The position numbers and the translations under genes were made by a program. The notes beneath the pieces were generated by a model. The model did not search any database and was not told the DNA's origin. It worked only from the letters and a program-made list of their open reading frames with translations. Below, in pieces: positions 59,401-64,000 of a stretch of DNA of 64,000 nucleotides. Each line of letters begins with the position of its first letter. The first letter of the stretch is position 1. Origin of the DNA: Plazaster borealis (Eukaryota; Echinodermata; Asteroidea; Forcipulatida; Labidiasteridae); the NCBI GenBank assembly GCA_021014325.1, contig CM037471.1, positions 20,666,818-20,730,817 of the forward strand. Direction: 5' to 3'.

Positions 59401-61473
59401 TCAGCAACAACAACTGCAGCAGCAGCAGCAGCAGCAGCAACAGTCACAACAGACTCCAAAAAGTCCCAACAAGAGCTCTATGCTCACAAAACTGAAATTT
59501 TTCGGGAAGGAGCATGCTGGAAAAGAGCAAAACAGTACCCCTAAAACTAAAGGCGTTCCAAAGCCAGCTGCTATCAGCGGAAATAACAGTAGCAGTTCTG
59601 AGTCAACAACATCTACTCTGCCACCCAAAGATGCTGCAGCATCAAGGAACAGAACAGTAGCTCAGGAACGTCCTGCACAGGACAAATCACGGACTGGCAG
59701 CAGCTTGAAGAAGCATGGAAGCAGCTCAAGTATTGGGACCACAGCAAGTAATGCTTCCTCATCAGCAGGTGGCGTTACTGGTGGAGCAGCACCCCCTAGT
59801 GGTGCACAAAGTACTGCCTCATCCCCTGGTTCAAGTCTAGGATCAAGCAGTCCCAAGAACGCCCTCAAAGCAGTCGCACAGAAGACCATTGGGCGAGCCT
59901 TTGGGGGTGGAAAAACGAAACCTGCCACTAAACCAGCACATGGAAAACCTCCCAAAGATGACTTGGGGGTACGAGGGGAGCCTGTTGGATCTGCAGACAC
60001 TCCCAGAGTTGAATCACCAAGGAGTAATGAGGTTAACTCTAAGACATCAACTAAATCTAAACTCTCACCTCCAGGAGGTAAGCCTACTAGTATTAAGCAG
60101 ATCCAAACAGCTCCATCAACTAAGACCAAACTACCTGTGCCCGGGCAAGGCCAAGCAACAATTGCCACACCAGGCCAGGCTCCGCCCCGTGGCATTCCTA
60201 AACCTGGTTCTGCCTCAACAGGTCAGAAAACAGGTTTGAAAACTCCAACATCATATCAGACTCTCCCTAAGAGTTCCAATATGAATGGGACGAAGCAACT
60301 GGAAGAAGAAGGAAACAATGCATCCTTCACGAGGGGCGGTGCTTACAGCACCTTTCCAGGACCTGGAAATACAAAGCAAAAGAACGGTGAAGTAACATCT
60401 ATGACCGGAACTCAAGATGATACAGCGAGCAGACAACCAAGCTGTAAGCCCAAGAATGAGGCTCGATCACCAGACTCGACTCGCCTCCCAGCATCACCGA
60501 GTCACAGCGGATCTCAGCGGTCCCCTGCTAACACAGCGACAGTAGCGCCATTCAATTACATTGGTAGCCGGCCAATGTCTAAAGAGTGTAGTGAGTTGAG
60601 CATAGCGAGTGCTAGTATGAGTGACTCGTCATTGGGCACTCCGATACAGAGCCAAAATAGCGTGTCATCCAGCAACAGCCAATCATCAGACAACAGTGTC
60701 GTGTATAGACCGAGAGAAGACGGTGACTACTGCACATCAGTCTACAAAAATGACAAGGTGGTGACAACGTTCGGCACACCACCAACACAACCACGTTCTG
60801 TTAAGGGATATTCAGACATGAGACCCAACAACATGGACTTGACTGTCATGAGCGTCCAAACACCGCCAACATCCAGAACAACTAAGGAGACAACCTTTGG
60901 GGACAGCGTCACAACCCAGCTTCGGAATCACCGCTCACCGACCGGATCTAGCAAAGGGAGCAACCAATCACCCCAAGGCTCACCACGGACACAGCGCTCG
61001 GCTATCGCGACCTACGGTGCCTCTGCAGCTCGACTTAACAACCTTAGCTCCTTACCTCTTCAGATTCCATCCATGCCTGTCCAGGGGGACGCGCCTTACT
61101 CGGCTTACTCATACCGCAGTGGTGGTGTCCCTCAGCGCTTCGTGCCTGCTCCCTCCTTAACCCGTCTGTACAGTAACTCCATGCGCCGCACCACCTCCAA
61201 CAGATCTCATCTGAGTGATCTACAATACACAGAACAGCCGATTCTCGACGATGATGATATGTACGATGAGGACATTGGCAGCGGTTACGTCAGCGATGGA
61301 GACATCTTGCATAGAAATGCTCAGCTGAGTGATATAGCAAGTGGCTACATGAGTGAAGGAGGAGGCTTCTTGTATGCTAAGAGGTTGGGAACCGGTGGTA
61401 CCAGACTAAGAGATGGAATGGCCGCTGTACGAGAGTTCCTTCAAAAAGATGTTGATCTTAGTGATGAAGAAAG
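21944..61473 (+). CDS. NAV2/NAV3: Neuron navigator (NAV2/NAV3, unc-53 family), partial, multi-exon
   Basis: Exons read: 21944-22061, 22763-22815, 48098-48170, 52869-53170, 54394-54610, 55791-55808 (microexon), 57512-57526 (possible microexon), 58752-58913 and 59220-61473. Phases agree throughout (0-1, 1-0, 0-1, 1-0, 0-1, 1-1, 1-1, 1-1, 1-2), giving about 1,065 codons. The product starts with a single CH domain (about residues 1-100), then a Gln-rich tract, a long Ser/Thr/Pro/Gln-rich disordered region, and a paired SGY(V/M)S(D/E)G acidic motif. This order is typical of NAV2/NAV3, which are cytoskeletal proteins that track microtubule plus ends and act in axon guidance and cell migration. Family members end with coiled coils and an AAA+ ATPase domain; these are not in the window, so the gene runs past 64000. 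The N-terminal exon is not securely identified. I infer a pre-duplication orthologue of vertebrate NAV2/NAV3; which paralogue it resembles more cannot be settled here. Confidence 0.93.
22018..22610 (+). repeat. ~97-bp tandem array copying the CH exon end and its splice donor
   Basis: The unit begins in coding sequence (CCAATGGGGTGCTCTTGG) and runs through GTGATTGAGGCTGTCA|GTAAGT into about 50 bp of intron (CACACCTAAAATGG). Copies of the donor fall at 22062 (the real one), 22160, 22256, 22352, 22449 and a damaged one (GTAATT) at 22539, spacings 98, 96, 96, 97 and 90. A seventh partial copy of the unit start lies near 22578-22600. Using a later donor would run into an in-frame TGA (22145-22147) in copy 2, so the extra donors look like decoys. 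The copies are close in sequence, which suggests recent expansion. Confidence 0.92.
22763..22815 (+). CDS. NAV2/NAV3: NAV exon: CH domain, second part
   Basis: The acceptor is TGTAG at 22758-22762 and the donor is ATG|GTGAGT at 22816. Joined to the previous exon it reads IDAKVTDINPSPRTASQM, matching the NAV CH segment that carries the conserved D-I-N and S-Q-M residues. At 53 nt it is short, but phase 1-in and 0-out fit both neighbours exactly. It is followed by a very long intron. Confidence 0.92.
23370..23456 (+). mobile_element. LINE/SINE tail ending in (ATT)n
   Basis: CAGCGCATTGTAACCATTGG and ATATGCGCTTTATAAATGCT lead into a long ATT run (about 23418-23456). Confidence 0.55.
24060..24352 (+). 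repeat. ~21-bp minisatellite (GCAGACTCTGCTAAGCAA)
   Basis: More than ten degenerate copies of a unit like CTGCAGACTCTGCTAAGCAAG. ORFs open on both strands here are by-products of the period being a multiple of three. Confidence 0.85.
26752..27065 (+). repeat. 15-bp minisatellite (GGAGTTTTGTCTGGA-like)
   Basis: About 20 diverged copies of a 15-bp unit. It reads as VLSGVL-like repeats on + and KLPTKL-like repeats on -. Neither strand has a start context, splice signal or flanking coding sequence that suggests a gene. Confidence 0.88.
28304..28423. mobile_element. 120-bp inverted-repeat element
   Basis: AATCTAGTAAGGTTTGCGG at the left and CCGCAAACCTTAATAGATT at the right form near-perfect inverted ends. 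Confidence 0.75.
29440..29665 (+). mobile_element. LINE 3' end fragment
   Basis: GGGGCTACCCTGGTTAAATA followed by AGACGAAGTAAATAAATAAA is a typical retrotransposon tail. T-rich sequence with CCTCATTATGTACTTC precedes it. No coding part remains. Confidence 0.6.
30078..30296 (-). pseudogene. LINE reverse-transcriptase C-terminal fragment
   Basis: The minus strand encodes 72 residues including GNRAFSVVAPMVWNDLPSNI, then RAAHSYESFKSLVKTHLF. The F-S-V-x-A-P-x-x-W-N-x-L-P-x-x-I-R...FKxxLKTHLF pattern is the usual C-terminus of CR1/L2-like non-LTR retrotransposon polymerases. The catalytic domain upstream is missing, so this is a 5'-truncated dead copy. Its likely 3' UTR continues to about 29970. 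Confidence 0.85.
31731..31912. mobile_element. CAGGCCT-type MITE, diverged copy 2
   Basis: AGGCCTGATA at the left and a CGGGCTTGATG right end, with CCTTGGTGCCCCTTAAAATG and TGCCCTTTCAAAAATGAA inside, as in the copy at 40371. The left end carries a GGAGGCAATTGCCTCC palindrome. Confidence 0.6.
33568..33890 (+). repeat. ~177-bp two-copy tandem repeat
   Basis: TTTACAATACTTAGGGCGGT and AAGGTTTTGTGGAGGTTCAA recur 177 bp later with few changes (TTTACAATACTTAGGGCAGT). Confidence 0.88.
35524..35591 (+). repeat. 37-bp two-copy tandem repeat
   Basis: TCTGAACAACGCCATTTTGT followed by TTATTTTA occurs at 35524 and 35561. Confidence 0.88.
36671..36766 (+). repeat. 47-bp two-copy tandem repeat
   Basis: ACGTACATCCATCCGTACAA followed by TCT...GAAA and CCCTC(G/A)GATGGTT occurs twice. 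Confidence 0.85.
37028..37451 (+). mobile_element. TTAA-flanked MITE, copy 3
   Basis: TTAA at 37028-37031 and TTGA at the right. The left end AGGGATTGTATACGTTTGGT and the right end ACCAAATATATACAGACCCT are imperfect inverted repeats. The inside matches copy 1 closely (AAAAGGTGGTAGCGTTTTTG). Confidence 0.82.
37540..37690 (+). repeat. Partial copy of the 58351-type MITE interior
   Basis: TCAAAGACCAGTATGAGCAC, CCTGTGAAAGTTTAAGCTCA and TCGGTCATCGGAGTT align in order with the element at 58376-58475. The terminal repeats are missing. Confidence 0.6.
38641..38837 (+). mobile_element. AGAGCTGCTTAAGCA-type MITE, copy
   Basis: GGGACCAATTTCATAGAGCT at the left, AGCTCTACGAAATTGGGACC at the right; the middle matches the copy at 7119 (TGTGACTGGTATCC). 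Confidence 0.78.
40371..40526. mobile_element. CAGGCCT-ended MITE, best copy
   Basis: CAGGCCTGGAAT and ATTCCAGGCCTG are perfect inverted ends around 156 bp. The ends resemble hAT-type MITEs. Confidence 0.8.
46302..46456. mobile_element. AGACCCCTTGCA-type element, diverged copy
   Basis: TAGACTTCTTGCAAGACATC at the left, CAATGCAAAGAGGTCTATAG at the right. CATTGGCTGAGAGTAGTGCG and CGTTTCCATTGTTTTG match the element at 61558. Confidence 0.68.
47171..47350. mobile_element. GACCTTTATCA-ended element, tandem copy 1
   Basis: ATAGACCTTTATCATGGTGC plus GGCCATCTTG at the left, AAGATGGTGGCAGCATGATA at the right. The inside has GAGGCTGGAAGGAGAAATAG. Confidence 0.7.
47367..47546. mobile_element. GACCTTTATCA-ended element, tandem copy 2
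   Basis: The same 180-bp unit, starting 17 bp after copy 1. Left ATAGACCTTTATCACGGTGC, right AAGATGGCGGCAGTGTGATA then AAGGTC. The two copies are similar throughout. Confidence 0.72.
48098..48170 (+). CDS. NAV2/NAV3: NAV exon: CH domain, third part
   Basis: A good acceptor (CTTTGTCCAG, ending 48097) opens phase 0 with IENIDKCLQCLAAKGVNTEG. The exon closes with LLAR plus one G before GTAATA at 48171. The N-I-D-x-C-L-x-x-L-A-A-K-G-V-N pattern is diagnostic of NAV-type CH domains. It lies 25.3 kb from the previous exon. The donor (GTAATA) is weaker than the others in this gene. Confidence 0.93.
48400..48719. mobile_element. piggyBac-like MITE with perfect ends
   Basis: TTAA at 48400-48403 and 48716-48719. 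The ends CCCTTTAGAGACCAT and ATGGTCTCTAAAGGG are exact inverted repeats. The CCCTTT start plus the TTAA duplication is the piggyBac pattern. It is 312 bp with no ORF, and inserted about 230 bp after the CH exon at 48098-48170. Confidence 0.88.
51504..51789 (+). mobile_element. CAGGGCT-ended non-autonomous element, copy 3
   Basis: Begins CAGGGCTTGAAATTAACGC, shares the GGACCGCAGGCC...GGCCAG block and the TTCAATTCTGTTGAGTAT middle with the other copies, and ends ATTCAAGCCTTG. It lies in the NAV intron before the exon at 52869. Confidence 0.75.
52869..53170 (+). CDS. NAV2/NAV3: NAV exon: end of CH domain and Gln-rich tract
   Basis: The acceptor is CCCCCCAG (ending 52868). The exon reads DIREGNLKAVLGLFFSLSRF, the last and best conserved helix of the NAV CH domain (vertebrate members have an I-R-N-G-N-L-K-A-I-L-G-L-F-F-S-L-S-R type block). 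Next comes a KQQLQQQQQQQKQ stretch at about 52928-52965 and then Gln/Thr/Ser-rich sequence ending SGNLQSQ. The donor is CAG|GTATTG at 53171. The Q run after the CH domain is also seen in vertebrate NAV2/NAV3, so it is a family trait rather than a recent expansion, although its CAG/CAA repeat may vary between individuals. Confidence 0.94.
53365..54004. mobile_element. 640-bp element with six GTGCTACTTTGTG motifs
   Basis: The left end TCGTCACCGA then GTAGCACA is mirrored by TGTGCTACTTTGTGGCATCG then GTGACGA at the right, allowing one gap. The motif GTGCTACTT(T/C)(G)TG occurs at about 53370 (reverse), 53585, 53637 (reverse), 53720, 53801 and 53978, often followed by a CGTCG-like string. Inside the NAV intron between exons 52869 and 54394. 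No ORF of note. Confidence 0.6.
54394..54610 (+). CDS. NAV2/NAV3: NAV exon: Ser/Pro-rich linker
   Basis: The acceptor AACAG ends at 54393. The phase-0 frame is open for all 217 nt: SSSGQRQATPKPQTTPRSTS, then VRPPASKSPYSAVPSPYQTG, ending TTSLASS plus one base before GTAGGC at 54611. The other two frames also stay open, so openness alone is weak evidence. Support comes from the Ser/Pro/Gln composition, the phase match and the position in the chain. There is no Met in this frame. Confidence 0.78.
55791..55808 (+). CDS. NAV2/NAV3: 18-nt microexon of NAV (likely alternative)
   Basis: A strong acceptor (TTTTTTGTTTTGCAG, ending 55790) is followed after exactly 18 nt by a strong donor, GAG|GTAAAG. 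In phase 1 it encodes RLERSR. The exon is symmetric (phase 1-1), so including or skipping it keeps the reading frame. A TGC lies directly before the terminal AG, as in neural microexons that use the SRRM3/4 eMIC factor, although TGCAG is also a common ordinary acceptor. Not confirmed by transcript data. Confidence 0.6.
56483..56546 (+). repeat. ~32-bp two-copy tandem repeat
   Basis: ACAATTTCT(A/G)GTTTCAAA followed by TATTACAGTAGC occurs twice in a row. Confidence 0.8.
57512..57526 (+). CDS. NAV2/NAV3: Candidate 15-nt microexon of NAV
   Basis: A long pyrimidine tract (about 57451-57490) and a TGC at 57497-57499 precede the acceptor CATCAG (ending 57511). Fifteen nt later a near-consensus donor AAA|GTGAGT begins at 57527. 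In phase 1 it adds five residues, reading ATSQK when it follows the 18-nt microexon, and it exits in phase 1. Frame-neutral in every combination. It could be a chance pair of splice sites; the donor strength and the phase match argue for it. Confidence 0.45.
57707..57800. repeat. Truncated relative of the 48400 MITE
   Basis: TTAATCCTTTAGATGCCATA followed by GCGGCCGG...TTGTAACAAAATGCCCA aligns with the left end of the element at 48400-48500. No right end found. Confidence 0.6.
57902..58260 (-). mobile_element. tRNA-derived repeat with ~35-bp direct terminal repeats
   Basis: On the minus strand, TAGCTCATTTGGTAGA (A-box-like) and GGTTCAAATCC (B box) lie about 35 bp apart within about 57934-58005, and a tRNA-like fold is partly possible. 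GGGTTGAACAAAGAAAAATT (left, about 57911) and GGGTTGAATAAAGAAAAATT (right, about 58228) are near-identical direct repeats, each followed by (A/G)ACTAGAG. The D, anticodon and acceptor stems have mismatches and position 33 is not T, so it is not a working tRNA gene. Confidence 0.65.
58351..58723 (+). mobile_element. TTAA-flanked MITE, related subfamily, with 30-bp perfect palindrome
   Basis: TTAA at 58351-58354; ends AGGCACTGAACACGTTTGGT and ACCAAACGTGTACGATACCT. Same ends as copy 1 but a different middle. It contains a perfect 30-bp palindrome at 58530-58559 centred on CTTG|CAAG. It sits 28 bp before the NAV exon at 58752. Confidence 0.83.
58752..58913 (+). CDS. NAV2/NAV3: NAV exon with SRIP (SxIP) motif
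   Basis: The acceptor CTTCACAG ends at 58751 and the donor CAAG|GTAAAA begins at 58914. This is a phase 1-1, 162-nt exon. It encodes GNSSSHRNSSSSDMSSRIPT, then FNKGPRSTQVSGVAQRGQLE, ending ASTPAQ. SRIP within a Ser- and basic-rich stretch fits the SxIP consensus that binds the EB-homology domain of EB1-family plus-end proteins, which suits the known plus-end behaviour of NAV proteins. Binding itself is inferred. Confidence 0.85.
59103..59168 (+). repeat. Dispersed 65-bp repeat, copy 2
   Basis: TGTAGGTCAACTCTTGTACT through a T run to CCAAATATCATGCCT, the same unit as at 1101. It sits in the 306-bp intron just before the large exon. Confidence 0.7.
59220..61473 (+). CDS. NAV2/NAV3: NAV large exon: disordered region with conserved NAV blocks
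   Basis: The acceptor TTTGTGTAG ends at 59219 and the donor AAAG|GTAAGA begins at 61474; phase 1 in, 2 out, open for 2,254 nt. It begins GAIQTSTTTSSQGTSLPNGA; the leucine (TTG) at 59264 is internal, not a start. Blocks in order: a Q-rich run at about 59386-59455; SSMLTKLKFFGKE (about 59475-59513), matching the NAV S-M-L-x-K-x-K-L block; TKLPVPGQG and GIPKPGS (about 60121-60210); NTATVAPFNYIG (60530-60565); TKETTFGDSVTTQLRN (60881-60928); RLYSNSMRRTTSNRSHLSDL (about 61165-61224); an acidic DDDDMYDEDI; then GSGYVSDGDIL and SGYMSEGGGFLY (about 61273-61373). The last pair matches the tandem GYMSDGD / SGYMTDGG of NAV2/NAV3 closely. Most of the exon is predicted disordered and Ser/Pro-rich. The stop right after the donor confirms that splicing is needed. 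Confidence 0.95.
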
Positions 61474-64000
61474 GTAAGAATCTGTTTTTATTATCTCAAA
61501 GTTTTGATTTCATGACAGTCTGAACAGGCAAAGATGCTTAATATTGCAACTCCAAAGATACAGACCCCTTGCATATGACATCAGAAACTCAAACAGCGCC
61601 CTCACTGAGGTCAAAGGAAGACCTATCATTGGCTGAGAGTTTTGTGTGGCGCGTACGCACTTGCACGTTTCCATTGTTTGACCTCAGCGATGGCGGCCTA
61701 TGCAAGGGGTCTATTACTGTAATTCTTATGGGAACACCATGTAATGATCTCTTGTTGAAAGAAGTTGTGGCTCTGACAAGTGCTGGTTTTTACGTTCGCA
61801 ACGGTTAGACTAGTGTGCTTTGGTCGTTATCTCCTCAACTAGAGCCACCATATTTTTGTAGAAGAGATAAATATGTGGTATACCCAAAAGAATTACATCA
61901 ATATCTGCACCATGCAAAGCATCAAATTCTACATCAACTCCATAGATGTTTTGTCAATGAATCTCTTGTACCTGAAATGATATATCTACACACACACGAT
62001 TGTCTACAGACCTTTCACTCCCTGTACTTTGTCTGCGTAGAGGAGAATCAAAAAGTCAACTGGTCTCTCCACTTTTCTTTTGCTCTGTTATCCTTCAAAA
62101 GTGAAAGGAGCCTACTTTTTGATATTTTTGTTTAAAAAAGTATTATATTATTAAAGGATGTGTGCCATACTGCCTTAACCATCATGCCATGTCAAAGTTT
62201 GTTATTAGTTAAAAAAGAAATTTAAAAAAAATCAACTGAAAATATATTATTTTTTGTTTTTACCCATACACCGATAATAATGTCCTTTATCTACGATGCA
62301 AATTTAACATCAACGAAAATATACCAGTTTGGATCCCCTGTATGTATTTTTTCTCAACTTATTTTATTTAACATAACTCTCTCTAGAAACACTCACAAAT
62401 ACAAGCCAGGGTAATGATGTATTACATATGACATTACTGATGGTACAAGAAAGCTTGTGAAATGCTTGTACTACCACACAATAGTACCTCGTTGCCTGTA
62501 TGGTAACAATGAAATGAAGACACTTTGGTTATGTTCCTTGTTGCACCAGTGACGTCACATCATGAGCAAAGCCTGTTTTTGTGGGCGGTCCAGGAGAGGA
62601 TTTGTTTCTTCTTTACCAAATAAATTTTTCAGCTGATTGATTATTTGTAAATTACAAACTTTTTCATGACATATGGACAAGGTAGTAGTACGGCACTTTG
62701 TTGGGTGGTTAGAATGTTCAAGGAGCAAATTGAGAATAACTCTCTGTTCTGTTGACGGATCATGGAAATTTTGATGTGATGTATGGAATTTTGGTCAGAT
62801 TCAGTACGGGTACAACAAATGTTTTTGATCATTGAAATAATGTGGCGTGGATGTAACTTAAGTTGGTATCCAGTGCAGTCCTATAGATTCTTTAGAATGC
62901 CTATCTGCAAATTGTCACATGAGGGCGCTGTGTAGCCTTCATGCTATTGAGCTTCTCCAAGATTTTACTTTGTACTGATGACAGCTTTTAGTCACAAGGT
63001 GGCGCTCTTCATCTATGATAATTTTGTTTTTAAGACACCTTCAAAGTTTAGAGGCAGCAAAGCATTTCTTGTCAAAACTGACAATTTATTCAGAGACGAA
63101 TAAAGAAATTGTTTTGAAAAACTCAAAGTTATGTCTGTTTCAGTCTTAGAGTCTTATTAAACAGTAGTAGGTTTTATTACAGGAGAAGGGAACATTTGTT
63201 TTTCCATGTCAAATTTGACTGGGCAAACTTAATTTTCAGGTTGAACTGAACATAAATGTCAAAACTATGTACCATGAAATTAGGAAATGACTGGAAAAAA
63301 AGAGAAATTAGTGCAATTTTGATGTCACTAGAAGTTCTTTACTCCCCCTTCAAGCAGTTTTCACAAGGTTTTTTTATATTATAAATTCTTTGAGTCAGAA
63401 ATAATACTGGATTTATACAAGAATCTGATCTGGCAGTTTTGACAGCTCATGCAGCTCCGACAGGTGCACGCATTGCCCCGCAGGGAACTCTGAGCTAAAT
63501 TGGATACCCATCAAAAGATTGGATCACTCGGGTTTATTGAAAGATTGCCCTCTCACCTAAATCAGATTGGGGGGTGTCAGAAACTATGCTAAACCTCGGG
63601 GTATTTCTCTTTGGCTTGTGCGGTTTGACATTTTTTTGTTTTATCAAATGCTTGACTTTGTTATTATTAATTTATGAATGAAAGTGGGAGTCCATAACCA
63701 CTGTGAATTGGATCTGAGCTTTTCTGTGCTTTTATAGAATTTAGATTTTTTACTGTGTCATTTAGGGAATTCAACTTTGTGGGCGTGATTTGTTCTTCTT
63801 TATCAAACTCATTATCTCTCTGATTAGGATTATAACAAAATAGTATGCGGTTCTTTAGTGCTTGATTATACCCAACGGGTTTCTCAAAGCCCTCTGTACT
63901 TTTACAACAGATCTGAAGAGCTAATTTTGAATTATGAGACTCATTTATATAGCACTTTGCAAGGTCGTACAAGGTAATTCATTAAGGAAGAAGTGTAAGT
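61474..64000 (+). other. Start of the NAV intron after the large exon
   Basis: Begins GTAAGA. The next family segment (acidic, Ser-rich, with a SSGLSD-like block) is not seen on the + strand up to 64000, so the intron runs out of the window. Apart from the MITE at 61558-61716 and low-complexity AT stretches near 62150-62260, nothing is recognised. Confidence 0.7.
61558..61716. mobile_element. AGACCCCTTGCA-ended MITE
   Basis: ATACAGACCCCTTGCATATG at the left, CTATGCAAGGGGTCTATTAC at the right, about 159 bp. Located just after the large NAV exon. Confidence 0.75.

Noticed and set aside
59264..61477. A free-standing 737-codon gene starting at 59264
   Set aside because: The start is a TTG (Leu) inside a longer open exon, and the stop is in the intron immediately after a GTAAGA donor. 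Conserved NAV blocks and splice phase show it is an internal exon.

Overview
The window looks like AT-rich, intron-rich genomic DNA from an invertebrate deuterostome. The most likely source is an echinoderm, probably a sea star; this guess rests on the style of the dispersed repeats and the protein similarity and was not checked against a database. One protein-coding gene is supported: the 5' half to two-thirds of a neuron navigator gene (NAV2/NAV3 type, the unc-53 family) on the + strand. I see no bacterial-style operon, CRISPR array, viral genome or functional RNA gene.

Layout. 1-21943 is upstream or first-intron DNA. It has many small repeats, one candidate first coding exon (10080-10232) and one candidate non-coding exon (ending at 5345), both weak. 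21944-22061, 22763-22815, 48098-48170 and the start of 52869-53170 encode a single calponin-homology (CH) domain. A 25.3-kb intron (22816-48097) splits the domain. 52869-53170 continues into a Gln-rich linker. 54394-54610, microexons at 55791-55808 and 57512-57526, and 58752-58913 encode Ser/Pro-rich linker, including an SRIP motif of the kind that binds EB1. 59220-61473 is one 2.25-kb exon. It carries conserved NAV segments: a SMLTKLKFF block, GIPKPG, NTATVAPF, ETTFGDSVTT, and a pair of SGY(V/M)S(D/E)G motifs. The coiled coil and AAA+ domain of the family must lie beyond 64000, and the true N-terminus is not securely found. All splice phases agree through the chain, which is the best internal evidence for the model.

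The non-coding DNA is dense with miniature inverted-repeat elements: four TTAA-flanked elements of one superfamily, a piggyBac-like MITE, three CAGGGCT-ended elements, three CAGGCCT-ended elements, foldbacks, LINE 3' fragments and a tRNA-derived repeat. There are also minisatellites and two-copy tandem duplications.

The observations most worth a second look are: (i) a ~97-bp tandem array that repeatedly copies the 3' end of the first CH exon together with its 5' splice site; (ii) two frame-neutral microexons (18 and 15 nt) next to the SxIP-bearing exon; (iii) tiny palindromic inserts beginning CCATGGAGG, two of which sit between short direct repeats; and (iv) an element at 53365-54004 that carries the motif GTGCTACTTTGTG six times.
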